Positions 6,485 through 16,631 of a stretch of DNA of 41,848 nt are shown one piece after another (the stretch's first letter is position 1; each line of letters starts with the position of its first letter). Position numbers and translations under genes: made by a program. The stretch spans positions 1 to 41,848 of the forward strand of contig JAPLHB010000180.1 in the NCBI GenBank assembly GCA_026389845.1, read 5' to 3'. Under the pieces are notes generated by a model. The model ran no database searches and was not told the DNA's origin. It worked only from the letters and a program-made list of their open reading frames with translations. Source of the DNA: Chloroflexota bacterium. Lineage in GTDB: Bacteria; Chloroflexota; Anaerolineae; CG2-30-64-16.

Positions 6485-8089
6485 ATGAGCAAGCGTACAG
6501 TCCTATACGCCAGGGTAAGCGGCGATGACCGGGGCAGCGAGGGCCGCAATCTGGCCGGACAGCTTGATATGGGCCGAAAATATGCTGTCGAGCGTGGCTA
6601 TGAGACCGTGGCCGAACTGGCCGAAGACGATAGGGGCGCATCCGGTGCAGCCTTTGAGCTTGAGCAGCTTAACCGCATACGGGACATGGCGCGGGCCGGT
6701 GACTTCGACGTGCTAGTTGTGCGCGAGATAGATCGCCTGTCCCGTTCGCTGGCCAAACAGCTTATTGTCGAAGAAGAACTCAAGCGGGCCGGCGTCAAGA
6801 TCGAGTACGTCTTGGGCGAATACCCGGACACGCCGGAGGGCCGCCTGAACAAGCATATCAAGGCGACGATTGCCGAGTACGAGCGAGAAAAAGTTGTAGA
6901 GCGCACGACTCGCGGGCGCATCTTGAAGGTTGAAGCTGGTAACGTGCTGCCCCATAGTTACGTGCCTTACGGCTATCGTGGCGCGACGCAAGGCGCGAAG
7001 GCGATCTTTGTCATCCACGAACCTGAAGCTGACATCGTGCGTATGATCTTCCAATGGTATCTCACTGATGCCGAGCAAGGTGGGTCGCTGCCGATACGCG
7101 CGATCTGTCGGAAGCTGGCTGACCTGGGCATTCCCAGTCCGCAGGACTTGCGCCACAAGATCAACAAGCTGCAAGGGTGGGCGCAGTGGCATCCGGCGAC
7201 CATCGCGGGCATCTTGGGCAGTGAAACATACAAAGGCACGTGGCATTACCGGCCCGCTGGCCGCGAACCTTTGGCAGTCGAAGTTCCGGCCATCGTGGAC
7301 AAGGAGACGTGGCGTTTGGCCGAAATCAAACGGCAGGACAACCAGAAGAACGCCCGCCGTCGCCGCAAGCAGGAGTACTTGCTTGCTGGCCGTCTGTTCT
7401 GCGGCAGTTGCGGCTATCGCATGGCGGGACAATCTCAATCTAACAAAAGCGACGTGACGCGCTATTACCGCTGCCCGTCGCACCAGACGCAATTGACGCG
7501 CGTTTGTACGTTGGGTGCGTTCTTCCGCGCCGAGCAAGTGGAGGCGACCGTCTGGCACTGGATTGAGTCCTTGATCCTGAACGAGTCCGCATTAGCCGCG
7601 GGGCTGGCGACCTACCAAAGCGATCGTGACCGCGAGAACGCGCCTTTGATCGAACGTCTCAAGGTGACAGACGACTTGCTGGCCGATAACCGAGCTCAGA
7701 CGGAGCGCCTACTTGACCTGTATCTGACTGGTGAATTCGCCAAAGACGCGCTGACCGAACGCAAGCGCCGGCTGGAAACGACGGGTGACGCGCTGCAACG
7801 CGAGCGCAACGGCCTGCAAGCGCATGTGGCAAGGCAAACGCTGACCCCGGCCGACATACTCAGCCTGCAAGACTTCGCCCGCGGCGTGACTCAACGTTTG
7901 GATGAAGCGCACGGCGACTTGGCCGCGCACCGTCGCATCCTTGAGCTATTGCAGTTTGAGGGCCGGTTAGCCGTGGAGGATGGGCAGCGCTTCGTCTATG
8001 CGCAGTGCATCTTACGCGCCGACAGGCTTAGTATTGTGTCTGATAAAACCTCTGCTACCAGTTGCCCGCGCTCCTGTTCGACGGGCTGA
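6485..8089 (+). CDS. Large serine recombinase (serine integrase)
   Basis: This is a site-specific recombinase of the large serine class. The resolvase-like domain starts YARVSGDD, with catalytic S12 and R10, followed by VVREIDRLSRS. The recombinase domain has VPYGYRGATQG and the ATIAGILGSETYKGTW motif. A zinc ribbon follows (FCGSCGYRM..YRCPSHQTQLTRVC), then a coiled coil from about residue 375. ATG 6485 has GGAAGGAAG 5 nt upstream. Native sequence appears to end near SIVSDKT. The last 13 or so residues (SATSCPRSCSTG) are encoded out of frame by recQ sequence, so the C-terminus is completed by the integration target. The gene sits at the element's edge, as integrases usually do. Confidence 0.93.
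   Translation: MSKRTVLYARVSGDDRGSEGRNLAGQLDMGRKYAVERGYETVAELAEDDRGASGAAFELEQLNRIRDMARAGDFDVLVVREIDRLSRSLAKQLIVEEELKRAGVKIEYVLGEYPDTPEGRLNKHIKATIAEYEREKVVERTTRGRILKVEAGNVLPHSYVPYGYRGATQGAKAIFVIHEPEADIVRMIFQWYLTDAEQGGSLPIRAICRKLADLGIPSPQDLRHKINKLQGWAQWHPATIAGILGSETYKGTWHYRPAGREPLAVEVPAIVDKETWRLAEIKRQDNQKNARRRRKQEYLLAGRLFCGSCGYRMAGQSQSNKSDVTRYYRCPSHQTQLTRVCTLGAFFRAEQVEATVWHWIESLILNESALAAGLATYQSDRDRENAPLIERLKVTDDLLADNRAQTERLLDLYLTGEFAKDALTERKRRLETTGDALQRERNGLQAHVARQTLTPADILSLQDFARGVTQRLDEAHGDLAAHRRILELLQFEGRLAVEDGQRFVYAQCILRADRLSIVSDKTSATSCPRSCSTG
8041..8056 (+). other. Probable attachment-site junction with recQ
   Basis: The recQ reading frame (LCYQLPALL) becomes readable from CTC at 8050; two codons earlier it meets a TAA stop at 8044 to 8046. 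Integrase-derived sequence ends at about the same place. The shared stretch CCTCTGC at 8049 to 8055 would fit the usual GKSLCYQ coding sequence. The crossover is therefore placed at or just before 8049 (inference). Confidence 0.6.
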
Positions 8090-10089
8090 CGGTGGTCGTC
8101 TCGCCGCTCATCTCGCTGATGCAAGACCAGGTGGATCAGGTGCGCGAGCTGGGCGTGCCCGCCGCGTTTCTCAACAGCACGCTCGACTACGCCGACTACC
8201 TGGCGACGGCCCGTCGCGTGAAGAGCGGCGAGATCAAGCTGCTCTACACCTCGCCGGAAACGCTGCTGCGGCCAGAGACGCTGGTGATGCTCGACCGCTC
8301 CAGCGTGGACTGCCTGGCGATTGACGAGGCGCACTGCATTTCGGCGTGGGGACACGACTTCCGCCCCGAATACCGCCAGCTTCTACCGGTCCGCAAGCGG
8401 TATGGGAGCGCGGTCTGCGTCGCGTTCACCGCCACCGCCACGCGCCGCGTCCAGGCCGACATCCAGGGCATCCTCGGCTTCGACGACGAGAACGCGTTCA
8501 TCGCCAGCTTCAACCGCGAGAACCTCTTCCTCGAAGTTTGGCCCCGCACCGATGGCCTGGCGCAGACGTTGACCTTCCTCGAAGCGCATCGCGACCAATC
8601 GGGGATCATCTATTGCAGCACGCGGCGGCAGGTGAACACGCTCACCGCGCAACTGGCGGCCCACGGCTGGCCCGTGCTGCCCTATCACGCCGGCCTGGAT
8701 GACGCGACGCGCCGCCGCAACCAGGCGGAGTTCTCGCGCGACCGCACGCCGATCATCGTGGCGACCATCGCGTTCGGCATGGGGATCAACAAGTCGAACG
8801 TGCGCTTCGTGTTGCACTACAACCTGCCGGAAAGCCTGGAAAGCTACTACCAGGAGATCGGTCGCTCCGGCCGCGATGGCCTGCGGGCCGACTGCCTGCT
8901 TCTTTTCAGCCGCGCCGACTTGGGCACGATCTACCAGTTTATCGAGGAGGGCGCCGAGTCGGAACGGGCCGGGCGCCATGCGCGTTTGCAGGCGATGGTG
9001 CGTTTCGCCGAGGCCGAAGGGTGCCGGAGAGCATTGCTGCTGGACTACTTCGGGGAGACCCTGGCCGAAGACGGCTGCGGGTTCTGTGATACCTGCCTGG
9101 CGGCGCGAGGTGAGGTGGTTAAAGAGGATGTCACGGCCGCGGCCGCGCAGCTTCTCGACTGCGTGGCGGCGACGGGACAGGTGTTCGGCGCCGGGCACGT
9201 GATTGACGTGCTGCGCGGCTCGCGCAACCAGGACGTGCTCCGGTGGCGCCACGACCGGCTGACCGTCTATGGCGCGGGCAAGGAGATCACCGCCAAACGC
9301 TGGCGGCATCTGGCCGAGCAGTTCATCCGCCAGGGCCTGGTGGAACAGGAGATGGAGCACGGGAGCCTGCGCTTGACCGCCAGGGGGGAGGCGGCGCGCA
9401 AGGGGGCCACGGTGCTCGTGACCCCAGAAGCGGCGCGACCGGCGGCCACGGCCCAAGAGGCGCCGGCCCACGATGCCGAGCTATTTACCCTCCTGCGCAC
9501 GTTGCGCCGCGAGATCGCCGACGCCGAGAACCTGCCGCCCTACATCGTCTTCTCCGACCGTTCGCTGGTCGAAATGGCGACCTACTTCCCGCAGTCGCCG
9601 CAGCGCTTCCTGGCGATCCACGGTGTGGGCGAGCGCAAGCTGGTGCAGCACGGCGAGCGGTTCCTGGCCGCGATCCGCGCCTACTGCGCCGAGCGGGGCC
9701 TCGCGGAACGCCCTAAGCCGGTCGAGACCCCCACGCTGACCCGCACCAGCACTGGCGAGAAGAATCGCTCGGCCGAGGTCGGCGAGCTTTTCGCGGCCGG
9801 CCAGTCGGTAGCCGAGCTGCAGGCGCTGTACGGGGTGAAGCAGACCACCATCGTGGATCACCTCAGCCGTTGCGTCTGGGCCGGGCAGACCTTTCCGGCC
9901 GAGCAGATCCTGCCGCTCTCGCAGCTTGCTGCCGAGGATCAGGCGCGGGTCCTGGCGGCTCTCGCCGAGCTGGGCGCCGAGCGATTGAAGCCGCTTTTCG
10001 ACGCCGTGGGAGGGACGATCTCTTACGAGGAGTTGACCGTGATGCGATTGTATTACCTGTGCCTCACCCCGATGACCCTCCCAGCGTGA
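8047..10089 (+). pseudogene. recQ: recQ, 5'-truncated ATP-dependent DNA helicase
   Basis: RecQ unwinds DNA during repair. This copy begins at LCYQLPALLFDGLTVVVSPL, so motif 0 and the GKS core of Walker A are missing, and the remnant should not hydrolyse ATP. All later parts are intact: DEAH box (AIDEAHCISAWGHDFRPEY), motif IV (GIIYCSTRRQ), motif VI (YYQEIGRSGRDG), the RecQ zinc-binding cysteines (CRRALLLDYF..CGFCDTC), a winged-helix RQC region and an HRDC domain (about residues 475 to 550 of the remnant). A helix-turn-helix-like C-terminus follows. A TTG at 8062 could start translation of the remnant. The missing 5' part should lie at the other end of the integrated element, left of this window. 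The clean reading frame suggests a recent event. Confidence 0.88.
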
Positions 10090-10122
10090 CGACGAAAGGC
10101 GTGTCGTCAGGAGAGGGGGATC

Positions 10123-10293
10123 ATGATCAGCAGCCCTTACACTTCCGGCGGCGCCGCCGAGACCGGTGGCATCATCGTGTGTGTTGACGTGACACCATCG
10201 TCGGCACGTGACGAACGACCAAACAGGCGGTCAAAGAAACTCGTAGATGGCCTCCTGGGCATACCTGTTGATCCGCAGGTCCGGATCGATTGA
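10123..10293 (+). CDS. Small hypothetical protein (56 residues)
   Basis: A short ORF, MISSPYTSGGAAETGG.., runs to a TGA at 10291 to 10293. Its support is a good RBS (AGGAGAGGGGG at 10109 to 10119) and its position 33 nt after the recQ stop, in the same direction. It has no recognisable motif, no membrane segment and a basic middle (RPNRRSKK). The hairpin just after it fits a terminator. I cannot exclude chance. Confidence 0.35.
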   Translation: MISSPYTSGGAAETGGIIVCVDVTPSSARDERPNRRSKKLVDGLLGIPVDPQVRID

Positions 10294-10301
10294 GAGTGTG
10301 C

Positions 10302-10333
10302 GGGTGTGGGGTCCCCCACTGGAACCCACACCC
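10302..10333. terminator. Terminator-like hairpin between convergent genes
   Basis: GGGTGTGGG at 10302 to 10310 pairs perfectly with CCCACACCC at 10325 to 10333 around a 14-nt loop. It lies between the recQ-side genes and the 3' end of the subtilase gene. No T-run is present. Confidence 0.5.
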
Positions 10334-10344
10334 ATACATAGGCG

Positions 10345-13300
10345 TCATTTCCACCCGATCTGCGGGTCCCGCAACAACGATGGCATTCGGGATAGCCCCA
10401 TCTCCTGCTGCGCCGGCGCAGCAGGATCATCTGCGGAGGACGCCGCGCTTTGAGCGGTGAACCCGCGGGCCTCGAACGAATACCCGTAACTGTAAGGCCC
10501 TTGGTAGGCCCGCACCCACCAGCCGTACTGCTTGCCGTAGGTCGCGCCGGACGGCAGCGCAGTTAGGGTAAAGCTGCTCGCCGACCCCAGATCGTTCGTG
10601 ATCCAGCCGTCGCCCGTATCCGGGTCGAACATGAGCCAACGGTAGGTGTCACCTGGTATGGAGCGCTTGACCCACTGAAACGTGACCGGCAGCGCACTCG
10701 AATACCCATTGGCTGGCGATGAGAGCACGATATTGGCGAGGTCGAAGTTGCCACCGAGCACCGCTGAACCAGCGGCATAGTTTGTGATGTCCGGATTGAC
10801 CCAGAAAGAGACCCAGTTGGCATTGGCGGTGTTGCGCCCAAAGAGCACATAGTAACTTGCTCCCGGTGCGAGACTCGGCACGCCCTGAAAGCTGTAGCGG
10901 CCATCGCTGTCCGTGGTGGTTGTGGCCTGCGTGCTCCAACTCGATCCGCTGAAGTAACGCAACTGGAGCGGTATTCCGGCTGCGGCCGATCCCAAGTACG
11001 TCACTCGGCCATAGATGCCCTGTGACGCCGGGCCGTCCCACGTCGCAGTCCACGTCCCGGTGCGCGTCGCCCGGCAGCCGGTGAGCGAGTTCGAGATGAC
11101 CGATTTGTAGACGCCGACCACTGTGGTGGCGTCGGCGAAGGAGCCGGCGATCTCGCTTTCCATTGATGTGGCGTGGAACCCGCCACCCGTGATGGCGATA
11201 CTGTAGAAGTAGTGATCGACGGACGATATGCCGCAGGCGCCCCCAGCATTGACATGCAGAACCAACTGGCTGATCCACGTGCCGCCTCCTGATACCGGGA
11301 AGGAGAAGGCGCGGCCCTGGTCAGTCATCCCGGTCCAGTTGCCATCCTGGGGCGCTCCTGTCGGTGTGTTGGTGGGGGTGTACGTCGGCGTCGGCGTGGC
11401 AGATGGCGTCGAAGTGGCTGTCGGCGTAGGACTGGGTGTTGGTGACGGCGTCGCCGATGGCGTCGGTGTCGCGGTTGATGTGGGTGACGGCGTAGCAGTA
11501 GCCGTGGGCGTTACTGAAGGAGTGGCAGACAGGGTGCTAGTTGTCGTTGGTGACGAAGTTGCCGTGCAAGTTGCCGGTGGGGTTGGATACGGGATCGAGC
11601 CGGCCCACGTGTTGTTGGCCTTGCTGCTCTCGACCACCTCATTGTAGCGGTCCAGCACGATGACCGAATTGAAGGCCATGGCGTAGGTGGCCTCGCCCGC
11701 TTCGACGCAGGACTGCGCACCGGCCGCAATGCCAGCCACGCGCGCCCTGTCTTCGCCGTTCACGCCAATCGTGAACGGTCCGGCGGCGGTGTTTCCCTGA
11801 TTGGCAAGGCAAACGTAGAGCATGAGCGGGGTGAAGCGCAGAACGCAGCCACCGCCAAGCTGCATGGAGATATGGGCCGACTGGAAGGCCAGGTCGGGCA
11901 GGTTTGCTGACGTCCCACCCGAGGGCTTGAGCAGCAGCGGCAGATAGGTGCGCCGGACTTGACCGGGCCGCGCCGTTGATGTAGGCGTTGAGGTGTGAGT
12001 GGGTGATGTTGTCGGCGCGGGCGTCACAGTGGGCGATCCGGTCGGCGTGGGCGTGCGGGTCGCTGTGGGCGATGCGGTTGGCGAAGGCGTGTGCGTTGCT
12101 GTGGGCGATGCAGTTGGCGTGGGCGTATGTGTTGGAGTCGGTATGGCCTCGAACACATCCAGCTTGCCATAGCCCCATTTACTATTGGGCACACTGCCCG
12201 TGGCCGCGTCGCTGCCGGCGTGGCCGGTGAGCGCGTTCTTGATCTGCGCGGCATCCAGATCCGGATTGAGACCCAGCAGCAGCGCGACGGCGCCGGTGAC
12301 ATGCGGGGCCGACATGGACGTGCCCTGGCTGACGCCGTGAACCCCATCCTGACAGATGTCGCTGGTCGTGGAATACATCGAGCCCACACCAGCCACCGGT
12401 GACTGGCCGGACAGGGTGGAGCAAATCTCCTGGCCCGGCGCCGTGATGTCGGGTTTCTGCCGGCCATCGCGCGTCGGCCCATCGCTGGAGAACGCTGCCA
12501 GGCTGCCCAGCGTGGCGGGGATCGAACGGCTGACGCCGGCCACGTCGGTCCACTGATTCTTCGTCACGTGCGCGCCGACCGTGATAGCGTTGCGCGCCGT
12601 GCCGGGCATACCCACCCGCATGTTGTTGCTCACGTCCGTCCGCCACTCACTGCCGCCCAGGATCCAGCCATCGAAGCGGCCGCTGGTCACCTGGTCACCT
12701 TGCAGCAGTATCTTCCAGGTGCCCGCCCTGCTGTTTGCGGCCTGGACCTGTATAAGTATCTCCTTATCACCGTTGGCCGAGCTGTTCGACATGGACGCGA
12801 TGCAGAACTGCGCGGAGTAGTCGTTGTAAGTGACGCACCCGCCGGTTTGCCCCGGGTTGATGGTGCGGTCCAACCCGTTGCCGGAGGGATCTCTGAAGCC
12901 GACGCCGAAGGAATCACTGCCGTCGTACCAGACGTCGATCAAGGCAACGGAGTAGTACCCCGCCGGCGGCGTGGGGATGAAAAACGAGACCTCTTTTGTG
13001 CCACCCTGCGGCGCCTGTCCCGCTGCATGGATTGTCTCATCGCCCTCGTTGCCGGCCGAAATCACGATCGCCTTCCCCGGCTTGCCGGGTCCAACCAGGA
13101 TGTCGATGGCCTGCTCCACCAGACTGGTGCCATCGTGCGCGCCGTAGTGGCCTCCCAGGCTCAGGTTGACAACATAGGGCCGGCCGAGTTCGGCCGCCTT
13201 TTGGTCAATGAAGCTGAGCCCGTTGATGATTTCCGCGTCTGAGATGCCACCGATAAAGTCGCGCACGCCGCGCACGGCAATCAGGTCGGCGGTGGGGGCC

Positions 13301-14613
13301 ATGCCCTTGAAGGTGCCTGCAGGCAGCCCCGCGCCCGTCGCGCTGCCATCACCGCCCGCGCTGCCCAGCACGTGCGTCCCGTGCCCGACCTGATCGGTGA
13401 TGCGCACGGGACGGTTCACGTGCAGGTTCCACAGGACGAGCCCACCCGAGTAATTATTGCTCACCAAATCGGCCACGTTTAGTCTCCACGCGCCTGCGGC
13501 GCCCTGGCCGTTACAGGCGGAGACGGGGAACGTGCCGATCACATCATCGCGGTCGCCGCCGGTCCGGTTGAACAGGACAGCCTGCGCCCCATTTGGACAG
13601 GTCAACGTCACCTTCAAGTCGCCCACGTTCGGATGGCTGATGTAGAGGTCCACGGCAGCGGATGTCACTTCGGCGCCCTGGCTCACATTGATCGTGCTGT
13701 TGACACCCGCGGCCGAATTGTTAGGAATTGCCACCGAGCTGCCCGGATAGTGATAAAACCACCCGGGACTCGCGAGCGCGGCATTGATTTGCGCCTCCGT
13801 GTACTGCGTCCCGCCGTAGACTGCGCCGTTGAGTTGCCCGTCGCTGTCCGGATCGCCGGGATCGCTGAAATCGAGGAGGTACTTGAAGCGTGTCTGACCA
13901 TCCGGCTTGATAAAGTCGGGATGGAATGGATCAACGCCAGAATCAATGATGCCGACGATCACATTGCTGCCGGTGTCGGCGTAGTTGCTCCACACCGCAG
14001 GTGCGCGGGCATCCGCCGTACCGGCATCGTTGTTCATATCATAGCGCGCCGCCGCCTCCATGCGGAGAACAGAAGGAAGCAGCGCGATTTCCGCCAGCCG
14101 GTCAAAGGGAATGAACGCAGTGACAATGTCGCCGATGCGGGCCCCAGTGGCAATGCCGGCCGCAACGAGCTCCGCGCCCTGGTCTGTAGTCTTAATGAGG
14201 ACGGTCACGCCCGGTTGTGCGCCATCGAACGCGACGTCGCATTGCTCGGTGAGGCTCTCAGCCATACGGTCCAGGAGTTCACCCTGCGCGATGGTATCCT
14301 GATCTTCCGCGGCTGCCTGCGCGGCGGTGTGACTTTGCCAGATTTCGTAAGCCATCGCCAGTGATCCATTGATCCGATTGCTGGCTTGATCAAGCGCCCC
14401 TACCAACGGAGCGAGCGGCCGATATTCCAGCGGACTGACAGGCTCTTGGGGGGCTGCAATAGCCGGCGCGGCCCCGGTGGTTGGCACCGACATGGCCGCA
14501 TCTTCGGCTATAGATCGGCCCAGTGCGCCAGCCCGCACGCGAGCACCGGGAACGAGCCATGTGCCGAGCAGTGTTAGAATTAAAATGACGAGGAGGAACC
14601 GCAAGCGTTTCAT
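10345..14613 (-). CDS. Secreted subtilisin-like serine protease (S8) with two inserted domains
   Basis: A 1422-residue exported peptidase. ATG 14613 starts a clear signal peptide ([20 protein letters not shown]) with GGAGAT upstream; the longer open frame is ignored. Catalytic residues are D224 (GIIDSGVD), H411 (GHGTHVLG) and S766 (GTSMSAPH). The D-H and H-S gaps are far longer than in subtilisin. Between D and H lies a P/Homo B-like domain ([38 protein letters not shown]). Between the AGNEGDE region and S lies a second beta domain resembling a jelly-roll or PPC fold. After the protease come a Thr/Pro linker, YLPLLLK, a CARDB-like domain ([13 protein letters not shown]..), a second Thr/Pro linker and beta domains including a carboxypeptidase-regulatory-like one. 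It is the last gene of a four-gene minus-strand cluster. Confidence 0.9.
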   Translation of the reverse strand: MKRLRFLLVILILTLLGTWLVPGARVRAGALGRSIAEDAAMSVPTTGAAPAIAAPQEPVSPLEYRPLAPLVGALDQASNRINGSLAMAYEIWQSHTAAQAAAEDQDTIAQGELLDRMAESLTEQCDVAFDGAQPGVTVLIKTTDQGAELVAAGIATGARIGDIVTAFIPFDRLAEIALLPSVLRMEAAARYDMNNDAGTADARAPAVWSNYADTGSNVIVGIIDSGVDPFHPDFIKPDGQTRFKYLLDFSDPGDPDSDGQLNGAVYGGTQYTEAQINAALASPGWFYHYPGSSVAIPNNSAAGVNSTINVSQGAEVTSAAVDLYISHPNVGDLKVTLTCPNGAQAVLFNRTGGDRDDVIGTFPVSACNGQGAAGAWRLNVADLVSNNYSGGLVLWNLHVNRPVRITDQVGHGTHVLGSAGGDGSATGAGLPAGTFKGMAPTADLIAVRGVRDFIGGISDAEIINGLSFIDQKAAELGRPYVVNLSLGGHYGAHDGTSLVEQAIDILVGPGKPGKAIVISAGNEGDETIHAAGQAPQGGTKEVSFFIPTPPAGYYSVALIDVWYDGSDSFGVGFRDPSGNGLDRTINPGQTGGCVTYNDYSAQFCIASMSNSSANGDKEILIQVQAANSRAGTWKILLQGDQVTSGRFDGWILGGSEWRTDVSNNMRVGMPGTARNAITVGAHVTKNQWTDVAGVSRSIPATLGSLAAFSSDGPTRDGRQKPDITAPGQEICSTLSGQSPVAGVGSMYSTTSDICQDGVHGVSQGTSMSAPHVTGAVALLLGLNPDLDAAQIKNALTGHAGSDAATGSVPNSKWGYGKLDVFEAIPTPTHTPTPTASPTATHTPSPTASPTATRTPTPTGSPTVTPAPTTSPTHTSTPTSTARPGQVRRTYLPLLLKPSGGTSANLPDLAFQSAHISMQLGGGCVLRFTPLMLYVCLANQGNTAAGPFTIGVNGEDRARVAGIAAGAQSCVEAGEATYAMAFNSVIVLDRYNEVVESSKANNTWAGSIPYPTPPATCTATSSPTTTSTLSATPSVTPTATATPSPTSTATPTPSATPSPTPSPTPTATSTPSATPTPTYTPTNTPTGAPQDGNWTGMTDQGRAFSFPVSGGGTWISQLVLHVNAGGACGISSVDHYFYSIAITGGGFHATSMESEIAGSFADATTVVGVYKSVISNSLTGCRATRTGTWTATWDGPASQGIYGRVTYLGSAAAGIPLQLRYFSGSSWSTQATTTTDSDGRYSFQGVPSLAPGASYYVLFGRNTANANWVSFWVNPDITNYAAGSAVLGGNFDLANIVLSSPANGYSSALPVTFQWVKRSIPGDTYRWLMFDPDTGDGWITNDLGSASSFTLTALPSGATYGKQYGWWVRAYQGPYSYGYSFEARGFTAQSAASSADDPAAPAQQEMGLSRMPSLLRDPQIGWK

Positions 14614-14716
14614 GAGAGAAATCTCCTTTGCCAATTGGGATTGAGCACCTGCTGTCATGATAGTGGCGTAGGGCCGCTGAAATCTTGGCGCGCTGGTGCA
14701 GATTCGGTGGATCTGT

Positions 14717-15418
14717 TCACGGCGTCGAGCAACCGTTGCTCCGCACGATCCCACTGACCTGGCAACTGGCGACGACTGCGCCGCTGCTGTCGTGCAGATT
14801 CGCTCGGATACTGTGGCGGTTGTAGACGCCTTGTCCAGCAAGGTAAATCGGGCGGGCTTGCCAGGACCCCGACGGGACGGGCGGACGCACAGTTGGGTCT
14901 TGGCGATACCAGGCGTTGGTGTACACCGAGAAGTCAAGATAACTCCCCGGCGTCGCGCCGCGCACTGCGCCCGAGATGGTAATCACGCAGTTGCCGGTGG
15001 TGGTGACGGTTGCATTACTGGGCGGCCAGGTGATGACGCAACTAGCCGCTTCCGTGGTCGGGGTGCGCGTGGGGGTTGGCGTCGGCGTTGCTGTCGAGGT
15101 ACGCGTGGGGGTTGGGGTCGCACTCGGCGTCAACTGGTGAACGAGGGATGGCAGCCAAACCCTGACCAAGGTCGGGAAGACCTGCTCATCGGGGCTTTGG
15201 CCGGACCGGACCAGGCCGTCGGCTACGCCGCGGATCGGCGTATTGGCCCCTGGGGCCTGCAGGGCGCATAATTGGCCGGCAGGCAGGCCCGGCAGACAGG
15301 TGGCCAGGCTCGCTGTGCTGATGAAGACCCACACCAGGCCAACCATTAGCGCCAATGCGCCGACAAAGATGAGACCTCGACGGGACCGCCAATCTGGACT
15401 GGAATACTCAGGTTGCAT
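14717..15418 (-). CDS. Membrane-anchored protein with Thr/Pro linker
   Basis: A 233-residue protein, with the start at ATG 15418 set by GGGAGGAG upstream. One N-terminal membrane segment ([20 protein letters not shown]) follows a short basic cytoplasmic tail. Then come a small extracellular segment, the motif [11 protein letters not shown], a Thr/Pro-rich linker and a C-terminal beta domain of about 90 residues ([18 protein letters not shown]..) with paired cysteines. This domain resembles modules found after linkers in Chloroflexota surface proteins, but I do not recognise the family. It lies 103 nt upstream of the subtilase gene in the same direction, so the two are probably co-transcribed and could act together at the cell surface. 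Confidence 0.8.
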   Translation of the reverse strand: MQPEYSSPDWRSRRGLIFVGALALMVGLVWVFISTASLATCLPGLPAGQLCALQAPGANTPIRGVADGLVRSGQSPDEQVFPTLVRVWLPSLVHQLTPSATPTPTRTSTATPTPTPTRTPTTEAASCVITWPPSNATVTTTGNCVITISGAVRGATPGSYLDFSVYTNAWYRQDPTVRPPVPSGSWQARPIYLAGQGVYNRHSIRANLHDSSGAVVASCQVSGIVRSNGCSTP

Positions 15419-15553
15419 GGTTCTCTCCTCCCTTGTATGACCCACTATTACAGCGGCTGACACTCATATCGTTGCAGTCGGGGTCAAGAGTCTTGCGTTT
15501 TGCGTCTCCAGGTCTAAGACAGCCAGAGGCACTTCATTGGTGGAATGGGCCAT

Positions 15554-16006
15554 TCAAGAGAACACCTCTTGCCGGATCCCAGGAATGAGCAGCGTTGCGG
15601 TCCCGACCATCAGAAGTGCGAGAACGATCCATGCCGGACTCGTACCAGCACTCCAGATCAAGAGAAGACCCAGCAGGAAGATACTGGCTCCCAGGAAGGG
15701 GAAAATGGCGCGGCGCGAAGATCTGATCAGAGCACAGGCGGAAACGACGGCTACGAGGCTCAGGGCGGCCATCGCGCCGGTGAGCCTGAGCTCCGTCGAA
15801 ACCATGATGACCCTGGTTGGCTGTTGACTCACTGGGTCGAAATAGGTTGTCTTAACGACCCCACGGTTGTGCTCTGACAAGGTCTCAAGCCAGCAGACCC
15901 CTATCCCGAGCGTCCAGAGCAAATAGCCGATGATGACAACAATCATCCAGATCTGGAAGGCTACCTTATACCCGCTGTTGTTTTTGAGAGAAGTTACGTT
16001 CTCCAT
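15554..16006 (-). CDS. Four-segment membrane protein, unknown function
   Basis: A 150-residue protein starting at ATG 16006, with a GAAAGG site 10 nt upstream. Four hydrophobic segments are visible: IWMIVVIIGYLLWTLGIGVCW, AMAALSLVAVVSACALI, IFPFLGASIFLLGLLLIW and AWIVLALLMVGTATLLI. A polar loop of about 35 residues lies between the first two (SEHNRGVVKTTYFDPVSQQ). There is no recognisable family or catalytic motif. It sits second in the minus-strand cluster ending in the subtilase, 135 nt from the next gene. Confidence 0.75.
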   Translation of the reverse strand: MENVTSLKNNSGYKVAFQIWMIVVIIGYLLWTLGIGVCWLETLSEHNRGVVKTTYFDPVSQQPTRVIMVSTELRLTGAMAALSLVAVVSACALIRSSRRAIFPFLGASIFLLGLLLIWSAGTSPAWIVLALLMVGTATLLIPGIRQEVFS

Positions 16007-16096
16007 GTTTGACCATCCTTTCTCTAATCGCATAACCTGCTCATGAGGTTGGGGACCTGCCGCCACCGCGCTTCTGCCCCAGGAAGCTCAGGGAAG

Positions 16097-16363
16097 CTAG
16101 ATCTGAATTTCGGCCTCTTGCTTGCGCGCCGCGGACAACTGCCCTGCATCAACGATGTACCACACGGCGCACAGGCCGATGAAGACCGAACGGGAGAGCT
16201 CGATGCCGAACAACGTGATATAGTCACCGCCGGCGTAGGCCGCCAGGCCCCATAGGAGAAGCACGGTGGTGATCAAAAAGCCGACAATCGCTCCTGCTGT
16301 GCGTGATGCGCGCTGCACCAGGCTCTGCAGAAAAATGCCGACGACGATGATGGGGTTATACAT
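16097..16363 (-). CDS. Small membrane protein, unknown function
   Basis: An 88-residue protein starting at ATG 16363 with an AAAGGAGCTC site. Hydrophobic segments lie at about residues 3 to 14, 23 to 44 and 58 to 70 (IVGFLITTVLLLWGLAAYAG; SVFIGLCAVWYIVDAG). The C-terminal tail is short and charged (ARKQEAEIQI). No family is recognised. It is the first gene of the minus-strand cluster and is divergent from the sigma factor gene, so their control region of 268 nt is shared. Confidence 0.75.
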   Translation of the reverse strand: MYNPIIVVGIFLQSLVQRASRTAGAIVGFLITTVLLLWGLAAYAGGDYITLFGIELSRSVFIGLCAVWYIVDAGQLSAARKQEAEIQI

Positions 16364-16511
16364 GGTGAGCTCCTTTCAACTGGTGATTGTGACCTGCCTC
16401 TGACTGCTGATCGTGCAGATTTCTCAGAGTGGTGTGGATGAAGTAATGCCCTTTCGACCAGGGAGAGCCAGTTATGCTTTGCAGGCGTGGCGTTCTGCTC
16501 CTACGGTGGTT

Positions 16512-16540
16512 TTGCCATTATCCCTCCTTCCTGGTATGCT
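16512..16540 (+). promoter_or_regulatory. Candidate promoter of the sigma/anti-sigma operon
   Basis: TTGCCA (16512 to 16517) and TATGCT (16535 to 16540) are 17 nt apart, about 90 nt before the sigma factor start. The match to the housekeeping consensus is partial (5/6 and 4/6). Confidence 0.35.
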
Positions 16541-16631
16541 TCGGTGTGAAGATGTTCTCAGTTGGTCAGCTTTGCTTTCTGTAATAGATATGCGCGGTTC
16601 GCAATGAATTAAAGGTCAGAGGTGCGATTCC

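Noticed and set aside
11380..11540. Possible short tandem repeat array or CRISPR-like structure
   Set aside because: The periodicity comes from codons for Thr/Pro linkers; there are no constant repeats with unique spacers.
11340..12140. Plus-strand Val/Gly-rich frame opposite the subtilase linkers
   Set aside because: It is the antisense of the Thr/Pro linker codons, which read as VGV repeats; not a real gene.
14614..14937. Upstream extension of the subtilase reading frame
   Set aside because: The signal peptide and RBS place the start at 14613; the extension lies over the neighbouring gene's 3' end.
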